Below are positions 1-12,540 of a stretch of 64,000 bases of DNA, one piece after another; position 1 is the first letter of the stretch; every line of letters starts with the position of its first letter. The DNA comes from Apiospora phragmitis. Its lineage: Eukaryota > Ascomycota > Sordariomycetes > Amphisphaeriales > Apiosporaceae. The DNA lies in the NCBI GenBank assembly GCA_038363925.1, contig JAQQWL010000005.1, positions 1,798,001 to 1,862,000 of the forward strand. The letters run 5' to 3'. The notes below the pieces were generated by a model. That model was not told the origin of the DNA and did not search any database. It saw only the letters and a list, made by a program, of their open reading frames with translations. The position numbers and the translations under genes were made by a program.

Positions 1-1943
1 CAAGAAGACTGCTCCTCCGGGCGCCAAAGACCTCCCGTCTGCGTTCGACAATGCCATGAAAATCGGTGCCAACAATGGCCTCGATAGCCCCCTCAAACTG
101 CGACCACAGACTGGGCCCAGTCCCTTATCGCCTGTCAGGAGTAATCTACTGCCCGCAGATGACAGCTATTTCAGCAATGGCTCTGTGGTTGATGAAAGCA
201 TCATCCACAAGCAGACCAACTCGCCGGGAAGCCCGCTGAAGAAGCAGGAGCAAGAGAACACACCCCCTTCTCGTATCCCAAGGGCCGCAGCCGCAACCGC
301 GGCCTCAGAGGCGTCGCCTTACACTCACAATCAAGCCGCCATCTCCCGCCACGAGATTTACGGGCTTCGTGAAAGAGAGAGCAGACCTCACACTCCCACG
401 ACGAACAAGAAGTTCAACACCTCACGTGGACTAACACCCGAAGAGCTCGAAATCCTCAAAAAGCCAAATGTGCGCCGCATGGTCAATGTCACTCAGCTGT
501 ACTTCCTTGACTACTACTTCGACTTGCTTACTTACGTTGGCTCGCGCCAAAATCGATTCGCTACTTTCAAGGAGGAAGTTCCCCCTCCGCCTGAAACCGA
601 GGATGAGACTTACAAGCAACTGTGGACCAAGTACAAGGGCAGAGAGCGGGCAAATTTGCGAAAGCGTCGGGTTCGTCTTCGACAAGGCGATTTCCAAATC
701 CTCACCCAAGTCGGTCAAGGTGGCTATGGTCAAGTCTACCTCGCGCAGAAGAAGGATACAAAGGAGGTGTGCGCGTTGAAGGTCATGAGCAAGCGTTTGC
801 TCTTCAAGCTAGACGAGGTCCGCCACGTCCTGACGGAGCGAGACATTCTTACAACGGCGAAGAGTGAATGGCTAGTCCGCCTTTTGTACTCTTTCCAAGA
901 CGACAAGAGTATCTATCTTGCGATGGAATATGTGCCGGGTGGAGACTTCAGAACGTTGCTCAACAACACGGGTGTGCTGTCCAATCGCCACGCCCGCTTC
1001 TACATCGCCGAGATGTTCTGCTCGGTTGATGCTTTGCACCAGCTTGGGTACATTCATCGAGATTTGAAGCCCGAAAACTTTCTGGTCGACTCTACCGGCC
1101 ATGTCAAACTGACCGACTTTGGACTGGCTGCGGGTATGCTGGCACCTGCCAAGATTGAGTCTATGCGTGTCAAGCTCGAGAAGGCTTCGGCGACCAGTGT
1201 GCCTTTTGGCAAGCCGATGGACCAGCGAACCATTGCTGAGCGCCGAGATGGTTACCGGTCGATGCGTGAGAAAGACGTCAACTATGCGAAGTCTATAGTG
1301 GGATCTCCTGACTACATGGCCCCCGAGGTGTTGCGCGGTGAGGAATACGACTACACCGTTGATTATTGGAGTTTGGGATGCATGCTTTTCGAGGCTCTGA
1401 CAGGGTTCCCGCCTTTTGCTGGCTCCACGGCGGATGAAACCTGGCGCAACCTCAAGCACTGGAAGGAGGTGCTCAAGCGACCCGTCTGGGAGGACCCGAA
1501 CTATTTCCTCAGCAACAGGACATGGAATTTTATTACAACGTAAGGCCCCGTGATTGATATCCAAATTGGACGGTTGACTAATTCTTGCCAGATGTATCAA
1601 TTCCCGATCCAAGCGCTTCTCCAACATCAAGGATATCTGCGAGCATCAATACTTTGGTGAAGTGGATTGGGTGACGCTGAGGCAGACCAAAGCGCCGTTC
1701 GTACCCGAGCTGGACTCGGAAACGGACGCCGGCTACTTTGATGACTTCACGAACGAGGCTGACATGGCCAAGTACAAGGAGGTCCATGAAAAACAACAGG
1801 CCCTTGAGACCATGGCGGAGCGGGAAGAAGATATGGCCAAGTCTCTCTTCGTTGGATTTACCTTCCGCCACCGCAAAACCGAGGAGGGTAGTAGCCCCCG
1901 GAAACCGATCCAGACTGATGGGACGTTCGGGACGATGCTGTAG
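1..1943 (+). CDS. dbf2: DBF2/Sid2-like NDR-family serine/threonine kinase (5' end outside window)
   Basis: AGC/NDR kinase of the mitotic exit / septation initiation pathway, which with a MOB1 partner drives septum formation. The frame is open from base 2, upstream of the first visible ATG (56), so the true start lies left of the window. Exon 1 ends at 1539. A GTAAGG donor and TTGCCAG acceptor define an intron at 1540-1591, and the joined frame ends at TAG 1941-1943, giving about 629 residues in the window. A Ser/Pro-rich N-terminus is followed by the MOB-binding helical segment (about 500-560), the glycine loop GQGGYGQV (about 713-736), HRDLKPEN (1054-1077), DFG (about 1114-1122), the NDR-type insert between DFG and the activation segment (about 1140-1290), GSPDYMAPE (about 1301-1328) and the C-terminal hydrophobic motif FVGFTFRHR (about 1845-1873). 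All key catalytic residues are present. NDR kinases include COT1/LATS types, but the sequence matches the DBF2 branch best. Confidence 0.93.
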
Positions 1944-3893
1944 GGTCAGCGTCCGTTTTCTAGGTTCGTGAGGCGGTAGAATGTTACCGCAGCGCATACG
2001 AGGCCTGATTTGAGTGTGGCGTGGAAGCGTGGCGAATGCTGCCAGAGGTTTTCACGCATGTATGGACGTCATTATGAACTGGAGACGAGATGTATTTTGG
2101 GACAGTCAGTCCATGCTTTGGGTTCTTCTCCTATTGTCAGTCTTGCAAGGGTTTAAGCTTTTTGGGGTCCTACATCCCAGCTGCCGGAGTTATGGGTTAA
2201 AGGGGCCTAAACAGGGGGCTTAGGCAAAGCAAGCCCTCTTCTATTCAGTATGCGCATGTGTTAAGCCAAGCAGGATAATGACGGCACGGGGCCGGCCAGA
2301 CAGACCTGAGAAGGGTCAGGAGAGCACTCAAGGTCGTATTACTGGACCATCATGTATAACAGTGTTGTAATGAAATACAATTTCCATACCGCCCATTGGA
2401 CCCTTGAACGTCTATATTTACTGTGAGCGCCTGGGATGACGAACCATCACCCGACTATAGTCGCAATTATGCTAGTCATCTGTTCAATCCCTTCATCCCG
2501 TGGTTTGCTTGAAGCTCCTGTGCCAAGCGAGACAGTAGGTAGGACAAGAGGCAGGCTGGAAGGTCTGTGCTGTGGTCTACCAACTATGCCTTGCGTCTTG
2601 CTGTCGGCATGGCGCCAGCTTGGTCGTCGTCGTCGTCACCATCAGGCTCCATCTTCAACGAACGTGGTTCATCTTGACGATCTTGTGTCTCGAAAAAAGC
2701 TCAAGCCCGAGACTTATACTAGCCTCCACCGAAGGCAACGATGCCCAGGACATTAAACAGAGACACCGGGACTTGGCCCTGCCAATCGGTCCCATGAGAT
2801 CTGCATCTACTCCAATAATTCTATCGGTACTGTCTCTTTTCCTCACTCTCCTCTCTTTGCTTTCTCGGGACCGGTGCCTGCGCTGGACCCACCCCTCCGG
2901 ACTACCCCAACCTTGGGATGTCCCTTGACGACGGGGGCCAAAGCTTACGCCGAGCCACTCCCATAACTCGATCCAAACCGCTGGGAAAACATGTCGCGAG
3001 ACACCAACCAACGGCTTTTCTTTCTTTCTGGTGGATTGAATCGCCAGCGGTAGGCAGCCCGCCTGACTGAGCAAGCATGCAGTGACACACCGTTGCCACG
3101 TAGCTGAAAGGGGGCTTTGCTCTGTCGTCCAAATGCCGACACACCGACCTCCCCCCTCGCCGAGATGTATACTCAGTAGGTAGGTAGGTAGTACAGAAGC
3201 CATACCCAAACGGGGATTTGCCTGACGACGCAACGGCCTACCTCGTCGGCGCATTGGCATTGACGCCTCCCGATCCTGCATACTTACGCACAGCTTCTTG
3301 CCTGCAGAAGAAAGCGTGTAGTGCACCCCTCCCACTGCCTACCGCAGTGCCTCTATGATGTATAATACGACGCGCGGCTCGCGGTGGAAGATCCTTCAGC
3401 TTCCACACCAAGAGAGAGACACAACTCTTTTTTCTCTTAGTCTTAGTGCTAGCAGCCCTGGGGAGCTTGTCCTATACTTAGCAAAATCCTGTATACACCT
3501 TCCTTGCCTTGGTGCGGCCTTCCTCCCCCGCTGGAATAGCGTCATGCAGCCTGTTTGTTCTCTCTGTTTATTTATTGACACAGAGCGGAGGGAAGGATAA
3601 GAACTCTATGGGCAAGTGGCGCTGCTTCCTCCCGCCGCCCTGATGGACAAGCAACTTACGTGTCCCGTCAGAGCCGCAACGCTTCTTCAGCTTTCGGTGG
3701 GTAGTCGCCCGTTTGGGGGTAGTGAGTGGCCATTGCCATGATGGTGATGATGACATCCAGCTTGGATGTAGTGAGATGGAGGGGAGGCTTGATCCTTTCT
3801 TATTCCTTTTCCGCGTATCCTTGTACCCACACGATCTGACACATGCCGGGTCTTGTGCATCGATCCCGGATCAGAGAGAGAAGTGAGAAGTCA

Positions 3894-3900
3894 TATAAGT
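3894..3900 (+). promoter_or_regulatory. candidate TATA element of the gene at 4049
   Basis: TATAAGT followed by TATATG lies about 150 bases upstream of the ATG at 4049. A pyrimidine- and CA-rich leader follows, as is common in highly expressed fungal genes. Positional inference only. Confidence 0.4.
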
Positions 3901-3980
3901 ATATGTCTTGTCTGCCCCCCCCCCCCTCCACAAACCAGCCACTGTCCTCATAATCCTATATCAATACTCAACCACAGACT

Positions 3981-3999
3981 CACACACACACACACACAC
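3981..3999 (+). repeat. CA microsatellite in a 5' leader
   Basis: About nine CA units lie 50 bases upstream of the ATG at 4049, probably within its 5' untranslated leader. Confidence 0.8.
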
Positions 4000-4048
4000 G
4001 CAAGTGTCTGCTAAATCAACCTCGACCAAACCAAAACATCAAACCAAT

Positions 4049-5073
4049 ATGAAGACTTCTAATGTTGTCGCCGTCTTGGCCCCTTCTGTCGCCTCGGCGC
4101 AATGGTGGAACGGAGCTCCTGAGTGTGCTGTAAGTCAAAACAATCTTCTTCGTCTTCTTACCGCCTACCGCGTCTGCAACGACTCTCTCCCCATGATTTA
4201 AAGACCTACTCGACTGACATTGCGCCGCATCTCTTAGCACTCCTGCCTGTCTTCCGCCTACGCCGCCGCCACCTCGGCCAGCTCCACCTCGGGCAACAAC
4301 GCGGCCCCCTACTGGCCGGCACAGTCCGACTACTGCAACTCCAACAAGGGCGCCCAGATCTCGTCCTGCCTGGCCGCCGGCTGCAAGGCCACGCCCACCG
4401 CGGTCAGCAGCTACGCCAAGCTCAGCTCCTCGCTTTGCTCGCAGTGGGCCGAGTGCACGTCGGCCGGCTCCACGGGCGTCCACACCGTCACCCTGCCGAA
4501 CGGCCCCGTGACCTGGGGCGCCCCCGGCGGCTGGGGCCCCAACAACGGCGGCTCGCACAACTTCGGTTCTGGCGGCAACGGCGGCCAGGGTAACTGGGGT
4601 GGTTATAGCGGTAACAACGCGCAGTGGTCCGAGTGGGCGAGCGCGTACTCGGGCTCCAGACTTGGACCGGCGGCGTCGTGACGGTGACGGGCTGCCTCAA
4701 CGACGGCTCGCCCTGGTTCTCGGGCCCCGGCTGCGGCTGGAACGTGCAGGGCGGCTTCAACGGCTGGGTCGGCTGGGGCAATGGCTGGAAGTGGGCCGCC
4801 ACCTCCACCAACACCGTCACCATCACGACGACCAACGCGGCCGACGGCAACGCCGTCACCACCTTCACCGGTCTGGCTACTGTCGCTGCTGCCGTCAGCG
4901 GCGACCTGACCACATCCACCACCATCGGCATCGCTACCTCGACGGCGGGCGCGAACGGGAACGGGGCTGCGCGCATTGGCGGCTCGCCTATGGGTGCCTC
5001 CGAGGGCAGCATGGTCACGGGCATGATGGGCATTGCGCTCGGCGCTGTCATTGTCATTGCTGGCATTTTGTAA
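4049..5073 (+). CDS. secreted, probably GPI-anchored Cys/Gly-rich surface protein (one frame break)
   Basis: Exon 1 is 4049-4129, starting at the first ATG after the leader. The intron is 4130-4237 (GTAAGT...TTAG, branch CTGAC) and exon 2 runs to TAA at 5071-5073. The protein would be about 305 residues. It has an N-terminal signal peptide (hydrophobic core ending ASAQW), a Cys-rich segment with seven cysteines (about residues 26-105), a Gly/Asn-rich stretch, a Thr/Ser/Ala-rich region and a hydrophobic C-terminal tail, as expected for a GPI-attachment signal. The spacing is only loosely like CFEM domains, so I do not assign that family. Exon 2 runs into TGA at 4679-4681, while the next frame continues in matching style to 5073. 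Moving between them needs one extra base near 4650-4660, at a CC before AG. Function unknown; a cell-surface role is inferred. Confidence 0.72.
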
Positions 5074-7104
5074 GAGCAGTCGACCCTGCCTGCTTCTTAC
5101 TCATTGTCAAGCAAAATTAGCCAAACTCCCTTCTTGCTGTCTGTGTCACCACTACACCCCTTTTATTACACATTCTGATTTCCGTTGGAAGCATTTTCAC
5201 ATGCGATGGGTGCATCTTATTCCCTACACAACTACTATCATAGTATTTGCTTGCTGTTGTTGCGACGTACCTTTTGCGACTGAATCACTCGCGCGCGCTT
5301 GAAGATTATTGTGGAGGAAGAAAAAATAGGTTGAAAAGACTGTATATAATGGGCACGATAGATGGATATGTTGCGACTTCATAGCTTGTTGTTGTTTATT
5401 CCATTAGCCCGTGAATGGGTTCTGAAATTAGCAAAGTTTCCTCGAAACTAAATAATATATAGGATACTACTGCATTTCTATATTGGACTGTTTCCACATC
5501 TGTGACACATCATTGCTAAATTTTCATCTTGTAGTCACTAGCTCGTGGAATGTTGCTGGCAGTCTGCTGGAAGAAAACGTTTACTTGCCTCCCTCCCAGC
5601 CATTGGCAGCCGCTCGGATGGTTGTCGACTGCAGGGGTTGTTGATAGGTGATCATGGCCCTTCCGTTTTCGCCATTGGTTTCGTTTAACTTTGAAGACTC
5701 CTGCTCCTGCCTGAGACCGGTGGTAGGTAGGTGGGAGCTTGGGAGCTAGGAAACAGAGCAGAAAAGAGTATTGCGAATGGACCTTTATCGTTTGCATCCC
5801 TGAGACATCAATACCTTACTTACGCATTGGTCCCGATCTTCTCGAGACATGATTTCAGAATCGCAATCACGTTGTCTACTGTACGGTTTTTTCGGATCAC
5901 CGACTAATTCAAGCAAGCCCCAGGTGGACAACGCCAAATATATGTGCAGTTGAGTGTATGTATTCGTTGGGAGGTAAATATAACTATCGCGGGAAAACGT
6001 CGCAGCAAGCAAAGAACGCGGCGTAGCTTGTATCATTTGTCATTCATCATGTGACCGACCGACCAACCCCGAGCGAGCCACACACGCACCACCCTCTCTA
6101 GTCAACAAAAAAAGTAAAAGCAAACAGTTCCCGCCAGCGCCGTTCGCTCTCGAAGAAACAGCTGCATTTGCCTCCGTTAGGAAGCCTTCCCTTTTCTTCC
6201 CCTCGACCTCTGCAATAAACTGGGCAGGCAGAAAGGACAGGCATACATACGTTGGCAGTAGCAGTGGCAACCCCGTAGACTATGCGTATGTGCCAGGTAA
6301 AACGATTTCGGATATCACCACTCCCCCAAAGCAGGAGAAAGGGAGAAAGAAGGGGAAGGGGGGGAAACAGCCAACAAGACTCCATTTCTAGAAAACAGAG
6401 CTCCTCTCCATAAACAATCAAAATCAAAATGGTATCAAGTTCTCCCAGAAATTCTCTATCCGTGCCGAACCCTGCGAACGCTTTCGCAAGGCAATTTGAA
6501 TATGTTGTAGATGGCCGCAGCTGTCTCGTCCCATAATGTTCCTTCCTTCCAAGACCAGCAAGCAAGAAACGATCGTGATCCATCATGGGCATAATCCCAT
6601 CCATGCCAACTCATCAAGAAATATCTTCCAGCAAAAGTAACATGTAAATAGTGAAACTGTTCCACGGCACGTCTTTGGTATCCCCAGCCTGTATTGCATA
6701 AAGTGTATACCGGAAAACCACTCAGCATGGCTATATCCCCTGAGCATGTATGTTGTGTATGTATACATCATGAGTCTCTGACGATCATCAAATAGTGTGC
6801 CATCAACTTCCTATATCATGTGAATATACATGCCAAGGGAAGTGTGGGCTTCACTTAATTTGTCCCTTGAGACAACGACGAAAGGAAACCAGCTCGAGAG
6901 GTATGATGAAACCCCGGACTTGCAAGCTGGTACTTGGTATCAAAAATAAATAGCAGAGCCAGGAGGAGGACCTCAAGGAAGCCCAACGAACCATGTGTAA
7001 TCCATTGGTAAGTCTTCAACCAGCGGCCGCGGACCAGGAACATGCAGAGGCGTATCAGACGTCCAGCGCGACAAGCCACGGCAGAGGCCCGTAAGTGACG
7101 TTGC
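5074..7104. other. intergenic, 2.0 kb, between convergent genes
   Basis: This contains the 3' flanks of the surface-protein gene (+) and areA (-). Nothing in it reads as a protein, and I see no RNA gene. Confidence 0.55.
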
Positions 7105-10100
7105 TTACAGACTCATAGTGAGCCATTCCCATTCTTGTGGACCATTATTGGCGCCAGGGTTCAATATGCCGCTCTGAGGTCCTGAAGACATGCCCACCAT
7201 GCCTGGACCCATCATCGGCCGTTGCGTCATGCCAAAGCCGTTTGCCAGGCCAAGGTTGCCTGGGTTGCCCATACCACTCATAAACCCGTTTGATGATGAC
7301 CCGACAGACTGGGCCGCATCGTTAGAACCAGTAGAGCTCTCGGGACTATCGATATCCATTCCGCTGGACTCGTTCGGCCCAATGCTCTTACTGCTCCGGC
7401 GCTGACGTTTCGATGCGTTCGTGGTACCCGCACTGCGCGGCAAAGATGCGGCGCCGGGGCCTGGGGCATTCTTTGGGGGAGCCGCAGCAATTGGCACTAC
7501 GCCTTTCCCACCAACAGCACCGTTCGAAGAGCCTGCGTAGCTGGTAGGGGTGCTTCCCGCAGTGTTACCGCCAGAGCCGGCACCACCGCTAGCAGGACTA
7601 TCGCCTTCGTTGGCACTGCCAGCACGGTTGGCCGTGGCGGGAGGCGTACTAGCTTGAGTAGGCTTGGTCGTCGTGGTTATAGCCAGGGGTTAAGTTCTTG
7701 CGCGAACCGGGCACAGATGCGTTGCCCGGCGCACCGCTCTTCCTGGATCGAGTGGCAGTACCTCCGACCGGTAAGCTGGCGCCCGAGCCACGGTTTCGCT
7801 TCTTGATAACATCCGTCTTCAAGCTGAGTGGTCGAACGACACCGTGTAGCTTCAGGAACAAGCCGCAGGCGTTACAAAGCGGCTGCCCCTCGGGGTTTCG
7901 CCGCCAAAGAGGTGTGGTCTGTGTGAAGCAGTTGGTACAAGTGGTGGGGGCATTGCCATCTCCTTGGTTGGCGGCGGCGGTCTGAAGATTAGTTGTGGAG
8001 CCTTGCTTAGACGCAGAGGGGGACGATGGCCTGCTTGGTGCAACCGACGAGAAACCGGAAGCATGGCCTGGTCCGTCGGGTGGAGGCGAATTGGGGTTGG
8101 ATTGGGCAAGTCTGTCGAAAGCATTGCCGTGGCCCAACATATTCACGCCCGGGGTGGAAGCGTTTCGGGGTATCTTTCCGTTTCTGCCATTGCTAGGCTT
8201 GAACGACTGGGAATGTGAGCGTGATAGACTGCGCTGGCCCTCCCATTCGCCATTCGCGTCGAAGAGATCGGTGGTAGTGCCACCGATAGTGACCTGTTTA
8301 CGAGTCGGTCCGCCAGGATACCGTGCGGCTTGTGTACTAAACTGGCCAGGTAGAGTGGCATCCCACTGAAGTGCATTGGAATGGCTGATGTCCATCGCCG
8401 ACTCGTCCATTCCTGGTGAGAAGCCTTGGTGCGATGCCATGTTGCGGTCTGGGAACGCACCGCCGTCGTCGTCTTCATTGTCGGAGTCGGCCCCGAAAGA
8501 GAACATGTTTTCTTGCATTAAGCCTACACCAGGAGACCGTGCCTGGTTGTCTGAATGGAATACCTGGCTAGGATCGACATGTCCAAAGTTGTTCGATGGC
8601 GCAAACACATTTCCGGTCTCTGGACCCGTGGTGTTCGGTGCTTGAAACATGGCGCCGTTGTTTCCTTGGTGCATGAACTGTTGTCCCATCGCATTGTCAA
8701 ATGGCCCATGGCCATGTCCATGACGGAAGGCTTGATGCCTCTGCTGTCGAACATCGACCGACCCGAAGAACATGTTCTCGTTGTCGGGCATAGGATGTGG
8801 CGTGCTTGCAGTCGAAGGGAAGGCAGAGCCAGGAGGCGAGTAGAAGCCGTGCGAGTTTAGGGAGCCCTGTCCCATGGGGTGTTGGTTGAACATGTTGGAG
8901 AAACCATGTGTGACCATGGGAGATGTCGACGGTGAAAAGGAGAAGTTCTGCTGGAAGGGCCCTGCAGACGTGATAATGGGGTCATGCTCCATGTGGAAAG
9001 TGTCAAGCGGAAAGGGTACACCAGAGTGGGACATTTGACCCATGCGGGCAGAATGAGGTTGATCTAGAGAGTATTCATGGAGATCGGAGTCAGCATCTAA
9101 TCCATTGGCGACCGAGTTGCTGTTGACCGCAGGGACTTGAGGGGAGAAGTCGGCAGGACGCTTGAGGTTTCGAGTCTGGAAGGAGGGTTAGTTATCTGCG
9201 CCAATACCAGGGCCGAGATAGAGGAATGATCTGCATGGGCAAGCGAGGCCTTGTGATTCGACAGTGCCATCATGCGCACCATCCTCTCCTCTCCCGCATA
9301 GATAAAGAACACTCACCCGTCGCTCATCGACACTCGTTTTTCGAGCATGCCTAGTGACATAACCGAATTCGTCCTGATGTTTTTGGTGCGGTGGTACGGG
9401 CACAGATTGCGGCACAAAATGCTGCGGAGGCGCCTTGCGAGTTTTGATAGGAATCGCGGCAGCAGTAACATGTGCTGGCTTGTCTTTTAAGTGCTTTGCA
9501 GATAGTTCAGGCGACGGCGTGTCCGCCAAACCTGCCGGCGTGGCAACATTCTCGGAGAATATGAAGTCGTCGAGATTCATCGGCTCGGGTTGATGAAGGT
9601 TTTGGTCCGACGTTTTCCTCAGTTGAGCAATACCACTGGGGGTGTTGTTGCTCGTAGTCCCCGCATTATTGCTCACCGATGGTTGAAGAGTCGATGCCCT
9701 GACGGAACGATTAGACAATCCATCTTGAAAGCACGCAATTACTTCGCAAACATACTTATTAGCCGCGGCCTCTTCCTCCCGCTTCGCCTTGCGCAACTTC
9801 GCGTGCATCATGCGCCATGTAAGATTTTCCATCCGCTCCTGGCAGGGTAGGTTCTGCTTCGTTTGTTTGAAAAAGCGCCATATTTGGGTCGCGAGGGGAT
9901 CACTCTGCTGCATCTGCTCGAGGTCTCCATCCTGACCAGCCATGCCATCCCTCCAAGTGGGAAAGATGGAAGAAGCCAATATGCCGCCCGCACCGTTGTC
10001 GCCGCCCGCGCCGGAGTACGGAGGGAGACCCAGTTTCAATTCTTGCATGCGCAAGTCGCTGGGGCTGTTCTCGTCGGCGCCGGTGAAGATCGCATTCTGG

Positions 10101-10246
10101 TTGTTCCCTTCGTCGGCCAGCGCAGCGGACATCGAGTCCATGGGCCTGCGCGGGAAGCGGAAGTCGTGCTCTGTCGTCGTGGGGTCCATTACTCTGGAAG
10201 GACTTGTGGCGGAAGAAGAAATGGGTGACGTCGCAAGGGCGGCCAT
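7105..10246 (-). CDS. areA: GATA transcription factor AreA/NIT2, global nitrogen regulator
   Basis: Nuclear activator of nitrogen-catabolic genes that is restrained by NmrA when nitrogen is ample. The start is ATG at 10246 (downstream in-frame Met at 10189). Exon 1 is 9317-10246, the intron 9176-9316 (GTGAGT...CCAG, branch CTAAC), and exon 2 runs to TAA at 7105-7107. The reconstructed length is about 999 residues, close to known NIT2/AreA proteins. It has [10 protein letters not shown] near residue 25, the fungal DUF1752 block [12 protein letters not shown] (about 123-134), a single Cys4 GATA finger (Cys 723, 726, 744, 747; bases about 7863-7939) with its basic tail, and a C-terminus ending EWEWLTMSL, the conserved NmrA-contact tail. 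The finger frame stops soon after the finger, while the tail is in the adjacent frame. A single extra C (G run 7686-7689 on the + strand) separates them. I read it as one gene with a base error. Confidence 0.95.
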
Positions 10247-12493
10247 TCTCGTACGTTCAACGCCGTGGTCTCATGCGAGACCGGTGACGCTGTCCAGGTC
10301 TTGTGCGATTCTGTCGCCGAAGGTTTGTGTAATACTTGGTTGGTACAATACAACACAATAAGATCTCAGATCCCCACGTCTCAGAGTTCGGTTAACAGCC
10401 GCTCGATTTGGATAACGAGTATGTAATAGAAACTGCTTTTTGGTAGGGTAGGGTAGTGTAGTCTGTACTTAAGGTGTGTAGTGAGTGAGGTATAGAAAAG
10501 CAAGTGCCCTCTCCCCCCCGTTTGCCACTCTCTGGTTCTCTAATAGTAATAATTGTGGTCTTTCGTAGTAATGGGGGAGGGATAGTCTGGAACACCGGCT
10601 CGGTAAGGGTACGGGAGCAGGAGCGGCGTTAGCTGTAGGGCCGATTGAATCCACAGCAGGGTAATTGCTCTCTACATAATGTAGACTGACTCTATATGCA
10701 TCGGATGCCCTGAGACTCTCGGATTTGGGTGTATGTATGTTTACGGATAGGGTCCCACTGCTCTTCAGGCGCTGGACTGACCAAAGAGGAACGGGCAGGC
10801 AGGGTTGGAGAGGAGAACCAGACCTGTGAGGATCGGAGGGGAAACGAGAGAATTACTGCTTGGTTTGGTTGTGTGTGGAGGGCGGAGAGAGCACAATGGC
10901 ATGGCATGGGAAGAAGAGACTTCCACCACCCACTACAGCCACTAGGTTATTATTACTGGCTAATAGTACTTTGAGGAAGCCGTAAGTACAGGCATGTATC
11001 ATATGGCGACGTATTGCCGTGGGTAGAAAGAACCATGAACGTGAGCGACCTTCCTTGAGCCACGCTATGAGGTAGTAGCATGTATGCTTGCTTGCCTGGG
11101 AGGTAGAAAAAAAGATGCTGGGGTATGCCCACTGAACTGACATGGGAAAGGTCCATGCAGAGTACCGGTACGAGGTCGAGGTGCGAGGGTTCTTTCTGGT
11201 CAAGCCAAGGATACCAAGTGGTCAATGTGGGTGGGCGCATCCATGATCCATTCATCAACTGCAGGAAGCTCAATTGTCCAGGGTTGCAAAAGGTCGGACC
11301 AATCTGATCTCGAATTGAGGAGAGGGGAACCCTCGGCCTCTCTCTGCCTTCCAAACCCCCAGCTCAGACTCAGACTGAGCAGAGAGTTCATGTTGGTGAA
11401 GAGCGCGCGGGCTTCTGCTTCACGCCTGAAGCGAAGTACATACAGCAGCAGGTAGTAAGTAGTGAGTGGGTGGTGGACCCGGTCTGCAGCGCAATTATTG
11501 CTCTTAGTGGGGGGACGATGTCGGCTGGCATGGCTGGCTTTTAAACAAGTGCGGTTACAGTTACACTTGAGGGGCAGACCAGGTGTGATTGACTGACTGG
11601 CTGGTCGGTTATTTAAAACACTAAAAAAGCCCAGTCAGTCGGTCTACCCAAAGGCAGAGAGGCGCCGCTACGGAGTGCCTTCCATGCGCTGTGCTGTGTC
11701 AGAGCGCCCTCATTCAACGTCTTTCGCGGGAATATGAGAGCATGCCTTATTATTAGCTACATACATAATGTATACCTATCGAGGAATCCCTCTTCTATTA
11801 CATAAAGAAAGACCTCATTCCAGATACCTTCTCTTTGCTCTATATCGGCATCTCTCTTCGCTCCTGACTTGGTTCTTTCCCACCTCACGGCACGTAAGAA
11901 ATCACGATGTTGTTACGGATTGGACTTTTAGGCTCAAAGTAAGGAAGCGTCATCCCGCGTTTGCTGGCTGGGGGGCAGCCCACCCTCTCTGATGCTGTGC
12001 TCCAACCTCTACCGTCACCGGAAGGAGGTAAAAGTACGTACAAAAGACATGCATCGGGGCATCATACACATTCATTCATCAACGCCGGCAAAATTGCGAC
12101 AACGGCGATGATGACTGATGGGGCGGGAGAGAGACCCAGGCAGATCCCGGAGTAGTCTTCTAGTTTCGCTCCTGTCCTCGTTTCCCTCGTTTCGTGGCAT
12201 GTTCCGATTGTACCCGAACACTCTTACTTGTACAGAGAGAGGTCTTGCCGAGAGGGCGACCGACCGTCAGGGCGCAAAGAAAACCAAGCCGGGCCTATGC
12301 AGCTACGAAATATAGCACTAACAGACCCCGACAGTCCACATCTGAGGACCTTCAAAAGGATCTAGCTAATCCTTGCCAGCAAGTCCTTACTCGTTGTGGT
12401 TGGACGCCAGCCACTGTACTACATACCGCTAGCATGGTTGCACGTGTGGATCTGGATGCTTTTGTGGGTGCAGTGTCGCATGGCTGGCATATG

Positions 12494-12495
<2 letters not shown>

Positions 12496-12537
<42 letters not shown>
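12496..12537. repeat. (TC)21 microsatellite
   Basis: An uninterrupted 42-base dinucleotide tract in non-coding DNA about 2.3 kb upstream of the areA start. Confidence 0.95.

Positions 12538-12540
<3 letters not shown>

Larger units (their letters stand above)
1944..4048. other. intergenic, about 2.1 kb
   Basis: This holds the 3' flank of the kinase gene and the promoter of the gene at 4049. No open frame looks like a protein. Low-complexity features are a GTAG repeat near 3176-3190, a C run at about 3916-3926 and a CA repeat just before the downstream gene. Confidence 0.6.

Noticed and set aside
4016..4593. Gly/Arg-rich antisense frames over the surface-protein gene
   Set aside because: Shadow of a GC-rich coding exon. 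The + strand has signal peptide, intron and Cys pattern.
7649..7700. Programmed +1 ribosomal frameshift in areA
   Set aside because: No known slippery heptamer or pseudoknot signal, and four unrelated genes in the window show the same kind of single-base break, which points to base-calling error.
10443..10460. GTAGGGTAGGGTAG, resembling a telomere repeat
   Set aside because: Only about two and a half units, and not TTAGGG. An interstitial telomere is not supported.
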